From: Micromonospora sp. WMMD1128
GTDB taxonomy: Bacteria; Actinomycetota; Actinomycetes; Mycobacteriales; Micromonosporaceae
Assembly: GCF_027497235.1 (NCBI RefSeq)
Contig: NZ_CP114902.1
Span: forward strand, 2,927,501 to 2,991,500
DNA: 64,000 nucleotides
Direction of reading: 5' to 3'
Both the position numbers and the translations under genes were made by a program. This document shows, in pieces, positions 25,238 to 34,561 of this stretch. The notes below the pieces were generated by a model. It ran no database searches. It saw nothing but the letters and a program-made list of their open reading frames with translations, and was not told where the DNA came from. Numbering within the stretch: the stretch's first letter is position 1; the number at the start of each line of letters is the position of its first letter.

Positions 25238-25914
25238 GTGCGACTCCGATCAGCAGTTATGACGACGCGCAGCACGTGTCGGGTCCGGTGCAGGTGCGGT
25301 TGACGTCGGACCGGGTGCGGCGGTGGGAGTTCGGGGCGGCGGCGTTCACGCGCCGCGGGTACGAGCAGACCGATGTGGACCGGTTCCGGATGCAGGTGGC
25401 TGACGAGTTGGATTTGTTGGCCGCGCAGGTGGCGAATCTGCGGGCGGAGAACGAGCGGCTCAACGACCATCTGGAGTTGCATCGGCACGGGGTGATTCCG
25501 AGCGCCGACAAGCCGGTGATGCCGGCGGCGAAGGAGGTGAACCTGTTGTCGGCGGCGCAGCGGGAGGCGGAGCAGATCATCGCGCAGGCGCACGACTATG
25601 CCCGCCGGGTCGCCGAGTACGCGCGGGCGCAGTACGAGAGTTACATGCGGGCGGCGGCGGAGGAGGCGAAGCGGGAGGCCGAGCGGGCGGTGGTGGAGTA
25701 CCGCAGCAACGCCGGGGGGAACGTCGACGACGCGGTGGCCACGCGGGAGGCGTTGCGGATTTTCGGGGAGATGATGATGTCGCACATGCGGGCGGCGGCC
25801 CGGCATCTCGACGACGGCAGTGAGCAGTTGGCGCGGACGATGGAGCGTATCGCCCGGGAGGTGCCGCCGGTCGGCGCGGAGCCGCAGCCGGCGTTGCCGC
25901 GTCACCAGCGTTGA
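25234..25914 (+). CDS. DivIVA-domain coiled-coil protein
   Basis: A 226-aa protein. DivIVA-type N-terminal segment FTRRGYEQTDVDRFRMQVADELDLL at about residues 38-62, then coiled coils (LRAENERLNDHLEL; REAEQIIAQAHDYARRVAEYARAQYESYMRAAA). This resembles DivIVA/Wag31 relatives that sit at curved membrane or act as scaffold. Its co-transcription with NO-detoxifying globins is unexpected. GTG 25234 overlaps the flavohemoprotein stop, and a strong terminator follows directly after its stop. Confidence 0.85.
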   Translation: MSATPISSYDDAQHVSGPVQVRLTSDRVRRWEFGAAAFTRRGYEQTDVDRFRMQVADELDLLAAQVANLRAENERLNDHLELHRHGVIPSADKPVMPAAKEVNLLSAAQREAEQIIAQAHDYARRVAEYARAQYESYMRAAAEEAKREAERAVVEYRSNAGGNVDDAVATREALRIFGEMMMSHMRAAARHLDDGSEQLARTMERIAREVPPVGAEPQPALPRHQR

Positions 25915-25965
25915 GCGAACAAGGAGGGACCCCTCGGCGTCGCCGAGGGGTCCCTCCTTGTTCGC
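25915..25965 (+). terminator. strong hairpin terminator after the globin operon
   Basis: Perfect 23-bp inverted repeat: 25915-25937 pairs with 25943-25965 around a 5-nt loop CGTCG, beginning right after the stop codon. There is no T-tract, common for actinobacterial terminators. The left arm contains AAGGAGGGACCCC, so the hairpin also resembles a dispersed palindromic element. Confidence 0.85.
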
Positions 25966-25995
25966 CGGTCAGGTGGCGAGCGCGTCGGCGACGCC

Positions 25996-26051
25996 GATCA
26001 TGAGGTTGGCGGCGGTCCGCCGCGGCGTGTCGCACCGCCAACCTCATGATC
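25996..26051. repeat. 17-bp inverted repeat with inner palindrome
   Basis: GATCATGAGGTTGGCGG at 25996-26012 is repeated inverted at 26035-26051; the 22-nt interior contains a further CGGCGG/CCGCCG hairpin. It lies 30 bp after the preceding terminator and 62 bp before the sirtuin start. A second large hairpin so soon after a terminator is not needed for termination, so it may be an interspersed palindromic repeat of this genus. Confidence 0.8.
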
Positions 26052-26112
26052 ACCGCAAGCGCGGCGGGGGCGGGTGGGGGCAGTGGGCGCGGGGGCGAGG
26101 GAACATGGGTGG

Positions 26113-26958
26113 GTGAGTGATGCGATGGAGGCGTTGACGTCGCTGGTGGCGGCGGGGGGTGTGGTGGTGCTCAGCGGCGCCGGCCTGTCCACCGAGTCGG
26201 GCATTCCGGACTATCGGGGGCCGAGCGGCGCGGCCCGCCGGCACACCCCGATGACGTATCAGGCGTTCACCCGGGATCCGGACGCCCGGCGGCGTTACTG
26301 GGCGCGCAGTCACCTGGGGTGGCGCACCATCGCCCGGGCCGCGCCGAACGAGGGGCACCGGGCGGTGGTCCGGCTGCAACGCGCCGGGCTGCTCGGCGGG
26401 ATCATCACCCAGAACGTCGACGGGCTGCACACCGCCGCCGGCGCCACCGGCGTGATCGAGTTGCACGGCCGCCTCGACGAGGTGACGTGCCTGGACTGCG
26501 GCAACGCGACCGGCCGCGACGAGCTGCACCGGCGGTTGACCGAGGCGAATCCGGGGTTCGACGCGCGGGTGGCGCACGTCAACCCCGACGGTGACGTGGA
26601 GCTGCCCGACGAGGCGGTGTCCGGGTTCCGCATGGTCGACTGCGGGGTGTGCGGCTGCGGGATGCTGAAACCGGACGTGGTGTTCTTCGGTGAGACGGTG
26701 CCGGCGCCGCGGGTGGCGGACTGTTTCGCGCTCGTCGAGGGGGCCCGGTCGCTGCTGGTGCTCGGGTCGTCGTTGACGGTCATGTCGGGGCGGCGGTTCG
26801 TGGTGCGGGCGGCGAAGCACGGCATTCCGGTGGGGATCGTCAACCAGGGCGCCACCCGCGGCGACGGGTACGCCACGGTGCGGTTGGACGCCCCGCTGGG
26901 CGCCACCCTGACCGGGCTCGCCGCCGCCCTGGCCGCGCCGGCGGGCGCCTCGGTGTGA
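26113..26958 (+). CDS. NAD-dependent protein deacylase, sirtuin family
   Basis: A 281-aa Sir2 protein. Motifs in order: VVVLSGAGLSTESGIPDYRG (NAD pocket), ITQNVDGLH, catalytic His in VIELHGRLDEV, zinc cysteines CLDC and CGVCGCGMLKPDVVFFGE, then VLGSSLTVMSG and VNQGATRGD. The insert between the two Cys pairs is longer than in CobB, as in class II (SIRT4-like) bacterial sirtuins. GTG 26113 was chosen with GCGAGGG upstream; ATG 26125 is possible. Lies between a double hairpin and the glycine riboswitch. Confidence 0.92.
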   Translation: MSDAMEALTSLVAAGGVVVLSGAGLSTESGIPDYRGPSGAARRHTPMTYQAFTRDPDARRRYWARSHLGWRTIARAAPNEGHRAVVRLQRAGLLGGIITQNVDGLHTAAGATGVIELHGRLDEVTCLDCGNATGRDELHRRLTEANPGFDARVAHVNPDGDVELPDEAVSGFRMVDCGVCGCGMLKPDVVFFGETVPAPRVADCFALVEGARSLLVLGSSLTVMSGRRFVVRAAKHGIPVGIVNQGATRGDGYATVRLDAPLGATLTGLAAALAAPAGASV

Positions 26959-27018
26959 TCAACCCCCGGGACATGAGCGGGAAACACGGCCGCTGGTAGC
27001 GTGGGGGTTGCCGGTACC

Positions 27019-27104
27019 ACCCACGTGGGAGAGACCGTCGATCAGGCGGCGCCGAAGGGGCAGATTCTCCCCGGAACCTCTCAGGCAAAAGGACCACGTG
27101 GGCA
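27019..27104 (+). ncRNA. glycine riboswitch upstream of gcvP
   Basis: The leader contains the conserved gcvT-motif core: GGGAGAGACCGTC, CGCCGAAGGGGC, then CCTCTCAGGCAAAAGGACC. The terminal P1 helix is formed by CCCACGTGG (about 27020-27028) with CCACGTGGG (about 27094-27102). Only one complete aptamer is clear; the following 70 nt could hold a ghost second helix. Glycine binding is expected to activate gcvP expression for glycine breakdown. It ends 77 nt before the gcvP ATG. Confidence 0.93.
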
Positions 27105-27180
27105 GGCGCTGTGGAGCGCGTCAGCGCGACTCAGGGGGAGGCCGACCCGTCGACCTCGCCCCTCGCAAGGAGCGCCGCGC

Positions 27181-30006
27181 ATGACCGTTGAGCAGTTCGC
27201 CGACCGGCACATCGGCCCCGACCCGGCCGCGGAGCGCCGGATGTTGGAGGCCGTCGGTTACAGCTCCGTCGACGAGTTGATGGACGCCGCGATTCCCGAG
27301 GTGATCCGCTGGCACGGCGCCCTGGACCTGCCGGAACCGGCGAGTGAGCGGGAGGCGGTCGCGGAGCTGCGCGCCCTGGCCGCGCGGAACACCGTCGCCG
27401 TGTCCATGATCGGCCTGGGTTACCACGGCACGCACACCCCGGCGGTGATCCGCCGTAACGTGCTGGAGAACCCGGCCTGGTACACCGCGTACACGCCGTA
27501 CCAGCCGGAGATCAGCCAGGGTCGGCTGGAGGCGCTGCTGAACTTCCAGACCATGGTCACCGACCTGACCGGGCTGGCCACCGCGAACGCGTCGATGCTC
27601 GACGAGGGCACGGCCGCGGCGGAGGCGATGACCCTCGCCCGGCGGGCGTCGAAGAGCACGAGCCCGGTGTACGTGGTGGACGCCGACGCGCTGCCGCAGA
27701 CCATCGCCGTGCTCGCCGGCCGCGCCGAGCCGCTCGGCATCGAGGTGCGGGTCGTCGACGTGGACGTCGACGGGTTGCCGGCGGAGTTCTTCGGCCTGCA
27801 CCTGCAGTACCCGGGGGCGTCCGGCGCGGTCCGTGACCACGCGCCGCTGGTCGCCGCCGCGCACACCGCCGGGGCGCTGGTCACGGTCGCGGCGGACCTG
27901 TTGGCGTTGACGCTGCTGCGTCCGCCCGGTGAGATCGGCGCGGACATCGCCGCCGGCACCACCCAGCGTTTCGGGGTGCCGATGGGCTTCGGTGGGCCGC
28001 ACGCCGGCTACCTGGCGGTGCGCGCCGGCCTGGAGCGGATGCTGCCCGGCCGCCTGGTCGGGGTGTCCCGCGACGCCGCCGGTGATCCCGCGTACCGGCT
28101 GGCGTTGCAGACCCGGGAGCAGCACATCCGGCGGGAGAAGGCGACGAGCAACATCTGCACCGCGCAGGTGCTCCTCGCGGTGATGGCCGGCATGTACGCG
28201 GTGTACCACGGGCCGGACGGGCTGCGGGCGATCGCCCGGCGTACCCATGCGGTGGCGGCGCGGCTCGCGGCCGGGCTGCGCGCCGGTGGCGTGCAGGTCG
28301 CGGACGTGGCGTTCTTCGACACGGTCACCGCGACGGTGCCGGGCCGGGCCGCGCGGGTGGTGGCCGCGGCGGCGGCCCGGGGCGTGAACCTGCGGCTGGT
28401 CGACGCCGACCGGGTCGGGGTGTCCTGCGACGAGACGACCACGGCGGCGCACGTGGCGGCGGTGTGGGCGGCGTTCGGCGTCGACGGCGTCGACGGCGAC
28501 GTGGACGCGGCGTTGCCGGACGGGTTGGCCCGCACGTCGGATTTCCTCACCCACCCGGTGTTCGGCGCCCACCACTCGGAGACGGCGATGCTGCGCTACC
28601 TGCGCCGGCTGGCCGACTTCGACTACGCGCTGGACCGCGGGATGATCCCGTTGGGGTCGTGCACGATGAAACTCAACGCCACCAGCGAGATGGAACCGAT
28701 CAGCTGGGCGGAGTTCGCGCACCTGCACCCGTTCGCGCCGCAGGAGCAGACCGCCGGCTACCGGGAGTTGATCGCCCAGTTGGAGGGTTGGCTGGCGGAG
28801 GTGACCGGCTACGACGCGGTCAGCGTGCAACCCAACGCCGGGTCGCAGGGTGAGCTGGCCGGGCTGCTGGCGATCCGCGCCTACCACCGGGACCGCGGCG
28901 ACGGGCACCGCGACGTGTGCCTGATCCCGTCGTCGGCGCACGGCACCAACGCCGCGTCGGCGGTGATGGCCGGGATGCGGGTGGTCGTGGTCGGCTGCGA
29001 CGCCGACGGCAACGTCGACCTGGTCGACCTCGACGCGAAGATCGACAAGCATCGGGACGCCCTCGCGGCGATCATGGTGACGTACCCGTCGACGCACGGG
29101 GTGTACGAGACGGGCATCGCCCAGCTGTGCGCGAAGGTCCACGACGCCGGCGGTCAGGTGTACGTCGACGGGGCGAACCTCAACGCCCTGGTCGGGTTCG
29201 CCAAGCCGGGGATGTTCGGGGCGGACGTGTCGCACCTGAACCTGCACAAGACGTTCTGCATTCCGCACGGCGGCGGCGGCCCGGGTGTGGGGCCGGTGGC
29301 GGTACGCGCGCACCTGGCGCCGTTCCTGCCCGGCGACCCGCTCGGCGCGCGCACCGACGGCCGGCCGGCGATCTCCGCGTCCCGGTACGGGTCGGCGGGG
29401 ATCCTGCCGATCCCGTGGGCGTACCTGCGGATGATGGGCGCGCCGGGTCTGGTGCGGGCCACCGGGGTGGCGGTGCTGGCCGCGAACTACGTGGCGGCGC
29501 GGCTGCGCCCGCACTTCCCGGTGCTGTACGCCGGCAACAAGGGCCTGGTGGCGCACGAGTGCATCCTGGACCTGCGTCCGCTGACCCGGGCGAGCGGGGT
29601 GAGCGTCGACGACGTGGCGAAGCGGCTGATCGACTACGGTTTCCACGCCCCGACGATGTCGTTCCCGGTGGCGGGGACGCTGATGGTGGAGCCCACCGAG
29701 AGTGAGGACCTGGCCGAGTTGGACCGGTTCTGCGACGCGATGATCGCCATCCGCGGGGAGATCGACGAGGTGGCGTCGGGGCGGTGGCCGGCCGGCGACA
29801 ACCCCCTGGCGAACGCGCCGCACACCGCGGCGATGGTGTCCGGCGACCAGTGGCCGCACCCGTACCCGCGGTCGGTGGGCGCCTACCCGGGCGGCGTGGA
29901 CCGGGCGGGGAAGTACTGGCCGCCGGTGCGGCGCGTCGACGGCGCGTACGGCGACCGGAACCTGGTCTGCTCCTGCCCGGCGCCGGAGGCGTTCGAGGAG
30001 GGCTGA
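27181..30006 (+). CDS. gcvP: glycine dehydrogenase (decarboxylating), P protein
   Basis: A 941-aa PLP enzyme that decarboxylates glycine and transfers the aminomethyl group to GcvH. Starts [17 protein letters not shown]. The two homologous halves are fused as in Mycobacterium and E. coli; the PLP lysine is K690 in [18 protein letters not shown]. Other blocks: [32 protein letters not shown] and [16 protein letters not shown] [16 protein letters not shown] 27181 follows GCAAGGAG. Preceded by a glycine riboswitch. gcvT is not nearby. Confidence 0.97.
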   Translation: MTVEQFADRHIGPDPAAERRMLEAVGYSSVDELMDAAIPEVIRWHGALDLPEPASEREAVAELRALAARNTVAVSMIGLGYHGTHTPAVIRRNVLENPAWYTAYTPYQPEISQGRLEALLNFQTMVTDLTGLATANASMLDEGTAAAEAMTLARRASKSTSPVYVVDADALPQTIAVLAGRAEPLGIEVRVVDVDVDGLPAEFFGLHLQYPGASGAVRDHAPLVAAAHTAGALVTVAADLLALTLLRPPGEIGADIAAGTTQRFGVPMGFGGPHAGYLAVRAGLERMLPGRLVGVSRDAAGDPAYRLALQTREQHIRREKATSNICTAQVLLAVMAGMYAVYHGPDGLRAIARRTHAVAARLAAGLRAGGVQVADVAFFDTVTATVPGRAARVVAAAAARGVNLRLVDADRVGVSCDETTTAAHVAAVWAAFGVDGVDGDVDAALPDGLARTSDFLTHPVFGAHHSETAMLRYLRRLADFDYALDRGMIPLGSCTMKLNATSEMEPISWAEFAHLHPFAPQEQTAGYRELIAQLEGWLAEVTGYDAVSVQPNAGSQGELAGLLAIRAYHRDRGDGHRDVCLIPSSAHGTNAASAVMAGMRVVVVGCDADGNVDLVDLDAKIDKHRDALAAIMVTYPSTHGVYETGIAQLCAKVHDAGGQVYVDGANLNALVGFAKPGMFGADVSHLNLHKTFCIPHGGGGPGVGPVAVRAHLAPFLPGDPLGARTDGRPAISASRYGSAGILPIPWAYLRMMGAPGLVRATGVAVLAANYVAARLRPHFPVLYAGNKGLVAHECILDLRPLTRASGVSVDDVAKRLIDYGFHAPTMSFPVAGTLMVEPTESEDLAELDRFCDAMIAIRGEIDEVASGRWPAGDNPLANAPHTAAMVSGDQWPHPYPRSVGAYPGGVDRAGKYWPPVRRVDGAYGDRNLVCSCPAPEAFEEG

Positions 30007-30016
30007 GCGGGGTCAC

Positions 30017-30046
30017 GCCGGGGCGGTGGTGGATCTCCGCCCCGGC
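30017..30046. terminator. bidirectional hairpin between gcvP and the DUF5999 gene
   Basis: 10-bp perfect stem GCCGGGGCGG (30017-30026) with CCGCCCCGGC (30037-30046), loop of 10 nt, located 11 bases after the gcvP stop and 54 bases before the convergent gene. No T-tract. Confidence 0.6.
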
Positions 30047-30100
30047 CGGCGCGCCGACGGTCACCGCCGGCGCGTACGCCATGCGACGCTGCGTGATCGC

Positions 30101-30301
30101 TCAGGCGACGAGGGCGTGGCGGGCCGGTCCCCGGTGCGGGGCGATGGTCCGCCCGTCGGGGAGCAGCTCACCGGTGTCCTCGAAGACGATGACGCCGTTG
30201 CAGAGCAGGCTCCAGCCCTGCTCAGGGAAGCAGGCGAGGACGCGGGCGGCTTCGCGGTCGGTCGCGTCGGCGGAGGGGCAGGTGGGCTGGTGCTGACACA
30301 T
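30101..30301 (-). CDS. DUF5999 small protein
   Basis: A 66-aa protein MCQHQPTCPSADATDREAA... with EQGWSLLCNGVIVFEDTGEL and DGRTIAPHR, which is the DUF5999 pattern widespread in Streptomyces and relatives. The N-terminal C-x5-C and a later Cys might bind metal. ATG 30301 follows GGAGAA; an earlier ATG at 30334 would add 11 residues. Function unknown. Confidence 0.8.
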   Translation of the reverse strand: MCQHQPTCPSADATDREAARVLACFPEQGWSLLCNGVIVFEDTGELLPDGRTIAPHRGPARHALVA

Positions 30302-30519
30302 CGGGTTCTCCGGACTGTGGGGGCACTGTGTCATGGTTCACATGACCAGTGACGCACAGTACCAAGTGAAACCGCGCGGCATCGAGCAAGGTTGCGGCTT
30401 GTTCACGTAGATTCGGCTGAACGGATGATCCGGAACCGCCCAGACGTCGTGGAAGCGCTCCCACAGGTACCGGTCGATGCGCCGGGCGTGTCGCCGCGCC
30501 GCCTCCGGGGCCGACGCGT

Positions 30520-31467
30520 TCAGGCGGCGGCGAGCGCGTCCAGGGCGGCGACCACCCGCTCGCCGATGCCGTGACCGCTGCCGTGACCCCCCGCCTCGAC
30601 GATCTCCAGCCGGGCGTCGGGCCACCGCCGGGTCAACTCCCAGGCGATGTCGGGCGGACCGCTGACGTCCAACCGACCCTGCACCAGCACCCCGGGGATC
30701 CCGGCGAGACGGGTCGCGTCGCGCAGCAACTGCCCGTCGGGCAGGAACCCGGCGTGGGCGAAGTAGTGGGTGACCAGCCGGGTGAAGCCGAACCGGAACA
30801 CCGGGTCGGCGTAGCGCAGGCTCGGCGCGTCCCCACCGGCGAGCGACACGTGCACGTCCTCCCACGCGCACCAGTCCCGCGCCGCCCGGTCCCGCACCAC
30901 CGGATCCGGGTCGTTGACCAGCCGCGCGTACGCGGCGGCCAGGTCACCGTCCCGGTCGGCCACCGGCACCCCGTCGCGGAACCGCGCCCACTGCTCGGGG
31001 AACACCCGACCCATGTCCCGGGTCACCCACTCGACCTCCCGGGCGGTGGTGGCGACCACGCTGAACAGCACCAGCGCGGTCACCCGCTGCGGGTGGGCCT
31101 GGGCGTACGCCAACGACAGCGTCGACCCCCACGACGCGCCGCACAACAACCACCGGTCCACACCCAGGTGCGCGCGCAGCGCCTCCATGTCCGCCAGCAG
31201 GTGCGCCGTGGTGTTCACCGACAGGTCGGTGGCCGGATCCGCCGCCGACGGGGTGCTGCCGCCGCAGCCACGCTGGTCGAACAACACGATCCGGTAGACG
31301 GCCGGGTCGAACAACTGCCGCCACGACGCCCCCGCCCCGGAACCGGGCCCGCCGTGCACCACGAGCGCCGGCCGGCCGTCGGGGTTGCCGCAGGTCTCCC
31401 ACCGCACCCGCTGACCGTCCCCGACGTCCAGGAAACCCTCCGCGTACGGCTCGATCGGTGGATACAT
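30520..31467 (-). CDS. pip: proline iminopeptidase (S33 alpha/beta hydrolase)
   Basis: A 315-aa peptidase that removes N-terminal proline. Blocks: MYPPIEPYAEGFLDVGDGQRV, oxyanion region VVHGGPGSGAG, DQRGCGGSTPSA, nucleophile Ser in CGASWGSTLSLAYAQAHP, and C-terminal acid/His region VQGRLDVSGPP ... EAGGHGSGH. ATG 31467 has GGGAGGG 7 bases upstream, better than ATG 31488. Divergent from the deformylase gene. Confidence 0.94.
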   Translation of the reverse strand: MYPPIEPYAEGFLDVGDGQRVRWETCGNPDGRPALVVHGGPGSGAGASWRQLFDPAVYRIVLFDQRGCGGSTPSAADPATDLSVNTTAHLLADMEALRAHLGVDRWLLCGASWGSTLSLAYAQAHPQRVTALVLFSVVATTAREVEWVTRDMGRVFPEQWARFRDGVPVADRDGDLAAAYARLVNDPDPVVRDRAARDWCAWEDVHVSLAGGDAPSLRYADPVFRFGFTRLVTHYFAHAGFLPDGQLLRDATRLAGIPGVLVQGRLDVSGPPDIAWELTRRWPDARLEIVEAGGHGSGHGIGERVVAALDALAAA

Positions 31468-31541
31468 CGGCGGGCCCTCCCACGACATCGGACCGGCGGG
31501 TGGACGCCACCGACCGGTAAGTAACGACTAGCCTTCCGGAC

Positions 31542-32051
31542 ATGACTATGCGCCCGATCCGGATCATCGGCGACCCCGTCCTGCGCACCCCCAGCGAACC
31601 GGTCACCACCTTCGACGCCGAACTGCGCGCCCTCGTGCAGGACCTGATCGACACGACTCTCGGCGCGCCCGGACGCGCCGCCGTCGCCGCACCCCAGATC
31701 GGCGTCAACACCCAGGTGTTCGCCTGGCACGCCGACGGCCACACCGGCCACCTCGTCAACCCCACCCTGGAACTGTCCGACGAACTCCAGGACGACGACG
31801 AGGGCTGCCTGTCCATCCCCGGGCTCTACTTCCCGACCCCCCGCGCCATGCACGCCACCGCCCACGGCCACGACCAGCACGGCGAACCGCTCACCATCAC
31901 CGGCAGCGGCTTCCTCGCCCGCATCCTGCAACACGAAACCGACCACCTGCACGGCCGGCTCTACGTCGACACCCTGCGCGGCGACACCCGCCGCCGCGCC
32001 CTGCGGGACATCCGCGCCGGCCGGTTCGACTCACCCAGCCGCAGCCGATAA
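31542..32051 (+). CDS. def: peptide deformylase
   Basis: A 169-aa metalloenzyme removing formyl groups from nascent proteins. The three motifs are present: AAVAAPQIGV (normally GxGxAAxQ, here with the first G altered by APGRAAVAAPQ), EGCLSIPG with metal ligand C89, and QHETDHLHG with H131, E132 and H135. ATG 31542 lies seven bases after TAGCCT, so the mRNA is probably leaderless. Its 3' end overlaps the convergent GNAT gene by 21 bp. Unlike many genomes, no fmt gene is adjacent. Confidence 0.94.
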   Translation: MTMRPIRIIGDPVLRTPSEPVTTFDAELRALVQDLIDTTLGAPGRAAVAAPQIGVNTQVFAWHADGHTGHLVNPTLELSDELQDDDEGCLSIPGLYFPTPRAMHATAHGHDQHGEPLTITGSGFLARILQHETDHLHGRLYVDTLRGDTRRRALRDIRAGRFDSPSRSR

Positions 32052-32849
32052 CCCCGACCGGGCCGTCAACGTGAACTCCTCATAGTCGGCGACCCGGGTG
32101 AACCCCACCCGCTCGTACAACCGCACCGCCGCCGCGTTACCCGCGCTCACGTTCAACACCACGTGCGCGACGCTCTCCCGCAGCCGCGCACACGCCGCCG
32201 CCACCACCGCCGCGCCCAACCCCCGACCCCGCCACCGCGGATCCGTCGCCACGTTGCCCACCGCCGCCACCCCGTACACCGGCGACCACACGTGCACCCC
32301 CGCCACCGCGACCAGCTCACCGCCGTCGCGCACCCCCACGTACTGGCCGGTCTCCACCATCCGCGCGTCGAACCAGTTGCCCGGATACGCCCGCCCGTAC
32401 AACCGGCGCAACGCCGGCAGGTCCGCCGCGCCCAACACCTCACCCGCCGACGCCACCCCCGCCAACCGGCCCGGATCCGTCAACGCCATCCGAAGATGCC
32501 GCCCACCCGACTCACACCGGAACGACCCGGACAGGGCCCCCACCAGCCCGGGGGACAGGTGCGCGTACGACCGGGCCGGCAACACCGGCGCCACCTCCGC
32601 CAACAACGCCGCCATCCCCGCGCGCCCCGCCGGCGCCGCGAACGCCAACACCGTCGGCGGCGTCACCCCGTGATACAGCAACACCACCTGCTCACCCCGA
32701 CGAAACCACGACGTGTACGGCCAGAAGAAGTCGTCCAGATCACCCAACTGGTAGGCGTGCAACACCGGATCCCCACCCAACAGACCCGCCAGCACCACCC
32801 GGTCGTGCTCCGCGCGCACCGCCACCTCAACCCGCCACCCACTGGTCAT
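32031..32849 (-). CDS. GNAT-family N-acetyltransferase
   Basis: A 272-aa protein with the acetyl-CoA signature NVATDPRWRGRGLGAAVVAA (motif A Q/RxxGxG/A) and LNVSAGNAAAVRLYERVGF (motif B). The N-terminal 120 residues form an extra domain beginning with LGDLDDFFWPYTSW. This two-part layout resembles DUF4081-type acetyltransferases of actinobacteria. Substrate unknown. The start overlaps the upstream permease gene by 23 bp and the end overlaps def. Confidence 0.88.
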   Translation of the reverse strand: MTSGWRVEVAVRAEHDRVVLAGLLGGDPVLHAYQLGDLDDFFWPYTSWFRRGEQVVLLYHGVTPPTVLAFAAPAGRAGMAALLAEVAPVLPARSYAHLSPGLVGALSGSFRCESGGRHLRMALTDPGRLAGVASAGEVLGAADLPALRRLYGRAYPGNWFDARMVETGQYVGVRDGGELVAVAGVHVWSPVYGVAAVGNVATDPRWRGRGLGAAVVAAACARLRESVAHVVLNVSAGNAAAVRLYERVGFTRVADYEEFTLTARSGLSAAAG

Positions 32850-33600
32850 GACCCACCTTCGCCACCAACGCCACGACCACCACCAACAGCACCACGCGCA
32901 CGAACCCCGACCCGCGGCGCACCGCCATCCGCGCCCCCACCACCGCCCCGGCGACGTTGCACACCGCCATCGCCGCCCCGAGCAGCCACCACACGTGCCC
33001 GGTCACCCCGAACACCACCAACGCGCCCAGGTTCGTCCCCGCGTTGACCACCTTCGCCATCGCCGAACCGTGCAGGAAATCCGCGCCCACCACCGCCGTG
33101 AACGCCACCACCAGAAACGTCCCCGTACCCGGACCGATCAACCCGTCGTACAACGCCACCGCCACCCCGGCCACCCCGACCGCCACCGCCACCCGCGCCG
33201 GCGTCCGCCGCGCCGGCTGCGCCACCACACCCAGCCGCGGGCGCAGCACCACGAACACCGCCACCGACACCAACACCACCAACACCACCGGCCGGTACGC
33301 CCCCGCCGGCACCACACCCGCCAACGCCGCACCCAACCCCGCCGACAGCACCGCCAACCCCGCCGCCGGACCCGCCACCACCCAGTCCACCGTCGTCCGC
33401 CGGGCATACGTCACCGCCGCCGTCGACGTCCCGAAGATCGCCGCCAACTTGTTCGTCCCCAACGCCGTCGCCACCGGCACCCCCGGCGCCGCCACCAACA
33501 ACGCCGGCAACAACAACAGCCCGCCGCCACCCACCACCGCGTCCACCCACCCCGCCACGGCAGCCGCAGCCAGCAACGTCGTCAACGCCCACGGATCCAC
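32827..33600 (-). CDS. TSUP-family (TauE/SafE) membrane permease
   Basis: A 257-aa protein with about seven membrane helices. The N-terminal VAGWVDAVVGGGGLLLLPALL and the loop NKLAAIFGTSTAAVTYAR are the duplicated family signature; YDGLIGPGTGTFLVVAF begins the second half. TSUP proteins export or import organosulfonates, sulfite or related anions; the substrate here is unknown. Overlaps the GNAT gene by 23 bp, so they form an operon. Confidence 0.9.
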   Translation of the reverse strand: MDPWALTTLLAAAAVAGWVDAVVGGGGLLLLPALLVAAPGVPVATALGTNKLAAIFGTSTAAVTYARRTTVDWVVAGPAAGLAVLSAGLGAALAGVVPAGAYRPVVLVVLVSVAVFVVLRPRLGVVAQPARRTPARVAVAVGVAGVAVALYDGLIGPGTGTFLVVAFTAVVGADFLHGSAMAKVVNAGTNLGALVVFGVTGHVWWLLGAAMAVCNVAGAVVGARMAVRRGSGFVRVVLLVVVVALVAKVGHDQWVAG

Positions 33601-33652
33601 GCCGCGATTCTGCCCACCCCGCCACCAGCGGCGAGAACCCCTGTGGCCAGCC

Positions 33653-33739
33653 TCACCGACCCCGACGCCGCCGCAACCACACCCCCACCGACGCCACCGC
33701 CACGAACACCACCACCGAACAGCACAACAGCTTCAGCAC
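33653..33739 (-). CDS. possible 28-aa membrane peptide
   Basis: Starting at GTG 33739: MLKLLCCSVVVFVAVASVGVWLRRRRGR, a single membrane helix followed by five arginines. Similar one-helix basic peptides occur in actinobacterial genomes, but the ribosome site is weak and the region has low complexity. It lies between the permease gene and the EEP hydrolase gene. Kept as a low-confidence small ORF. Confidence 0.3.
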   Translation of the reverse strand: MLKLLCCSVVVFVAVASVGVWLRRRRGR

Positions 33740-33775
33740 CCGGCCAGCCTGCCACCCCCGACGTAGGGTGTGCAG

Positions 33776-34555
33776 GTGCGCCTGGCCACCTTCAACCTGC
33801 TGCACGGCCGATCCCTCACCGACGGGCTCGTCGACCCCGACCGGCTCACCGCCGCCGTCACCGCCCTCGACGCCGACATCCTCGCCCTCCAGGAAGTCGA
33901 CCGCGACCAGACCCGCAGCGGCAACCACGACCTCACCGCCATCGCCGCCCGCGCCCTGCACGCCGACCACCACCGCTTCGCCGCCGCCGTCGTCGGCACC
34001 CCCGGCGAACAGTTCCGCCCCCTCACCCACGACGACGACGGACACGGCGAACCCCTCTACGGCGTCGGCCTCATCAGCCGCCACCCCGTCCGCACCTGGC
34101 ACGTCACCCGCCTACCACCGGCACCCGTACGCTCACCCATCTACGCGCCCGGACCCGGCGGCGGACTCCTCCTGCTCCGCGACGAACCCCGCGTCGTCCT
34201 CGCCGCCGTCCTCGACACCCCCCACGGCCGGATCACCGTCGCCGCCACCCACCTGTCCTTCGTCCCCGGCTGGAACATCTGGCAACTACGCCGCGTCGTA
34301 CGCGCCCTGCGCGCCCTGCCCGCACCCCGGATCCTGCTCGGCGACCTCAACCTCCCCGCCGGCCCCGCCGCCACCCTCACCCGCTGGCGACCCCTCGCCC
34401 GACGCCCCACCTACCCGGCCGGGCAACCCCGCGTCCAACTCGACCACGCCCTCGCCGACCGGCACCACCTCGACCGGCTCCCACCCGTCACCGCCGTCGG
34501 CACCCCACTGTCCACCATCTCCGACCACCGACCCCTCGTGGTCGACCTCGGCTGA
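33776..34555 (+). CDS. endonuclease/exonuclease/phosphatase family hydrolase
   Basis: A 259-aa EEP-fold protein. Motifs: MRLATFNLLHGRS (Asn metal ligand), LALQEVDRDQ (catalytic Glu), VAATHLSF, LLGDLNLP (Asp/Asn) and SDHRPLVVDL (terminal Asp-His). GTG 33776 is preferred because TAGGGT ends six bases earlier, a leaderless layout, and gives the usual MRLATFN start; GTG 33770 would add two codons. Substrate (nucleic acid or phosphodiester) not predictable. Confidence 0.9.
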   Translation: MRLATFNLLHGRSLTDGLVDPDRLTAAVTALDADILALQEVDRDQTRSGNHDLTAIAARALHADHHRFAAAVVGTPGEQFRPLTHDDDGHGEPLYGVGLISRHPVRTWHVTRLPPAPVRSPIYAPGPGGGLLLLRDEPRVVLAAVLDTPHGRITVAATHLSFVPGWNIWQLRRVVRALRALPAPRILLGDLNLPAGPAATLTRWRPLARRPTYPAGQPRVQLDHALADRHHLDRLPPVTAVGTPLSTISDHRPLVVDLG

Positions 34556-34561
34556 AACCGT

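Noticed and set aside
25996..26051. Phage attachment site or integration hot spot
   Set aside because: No tRNA, integrase or direct flanking duplication is present around it.
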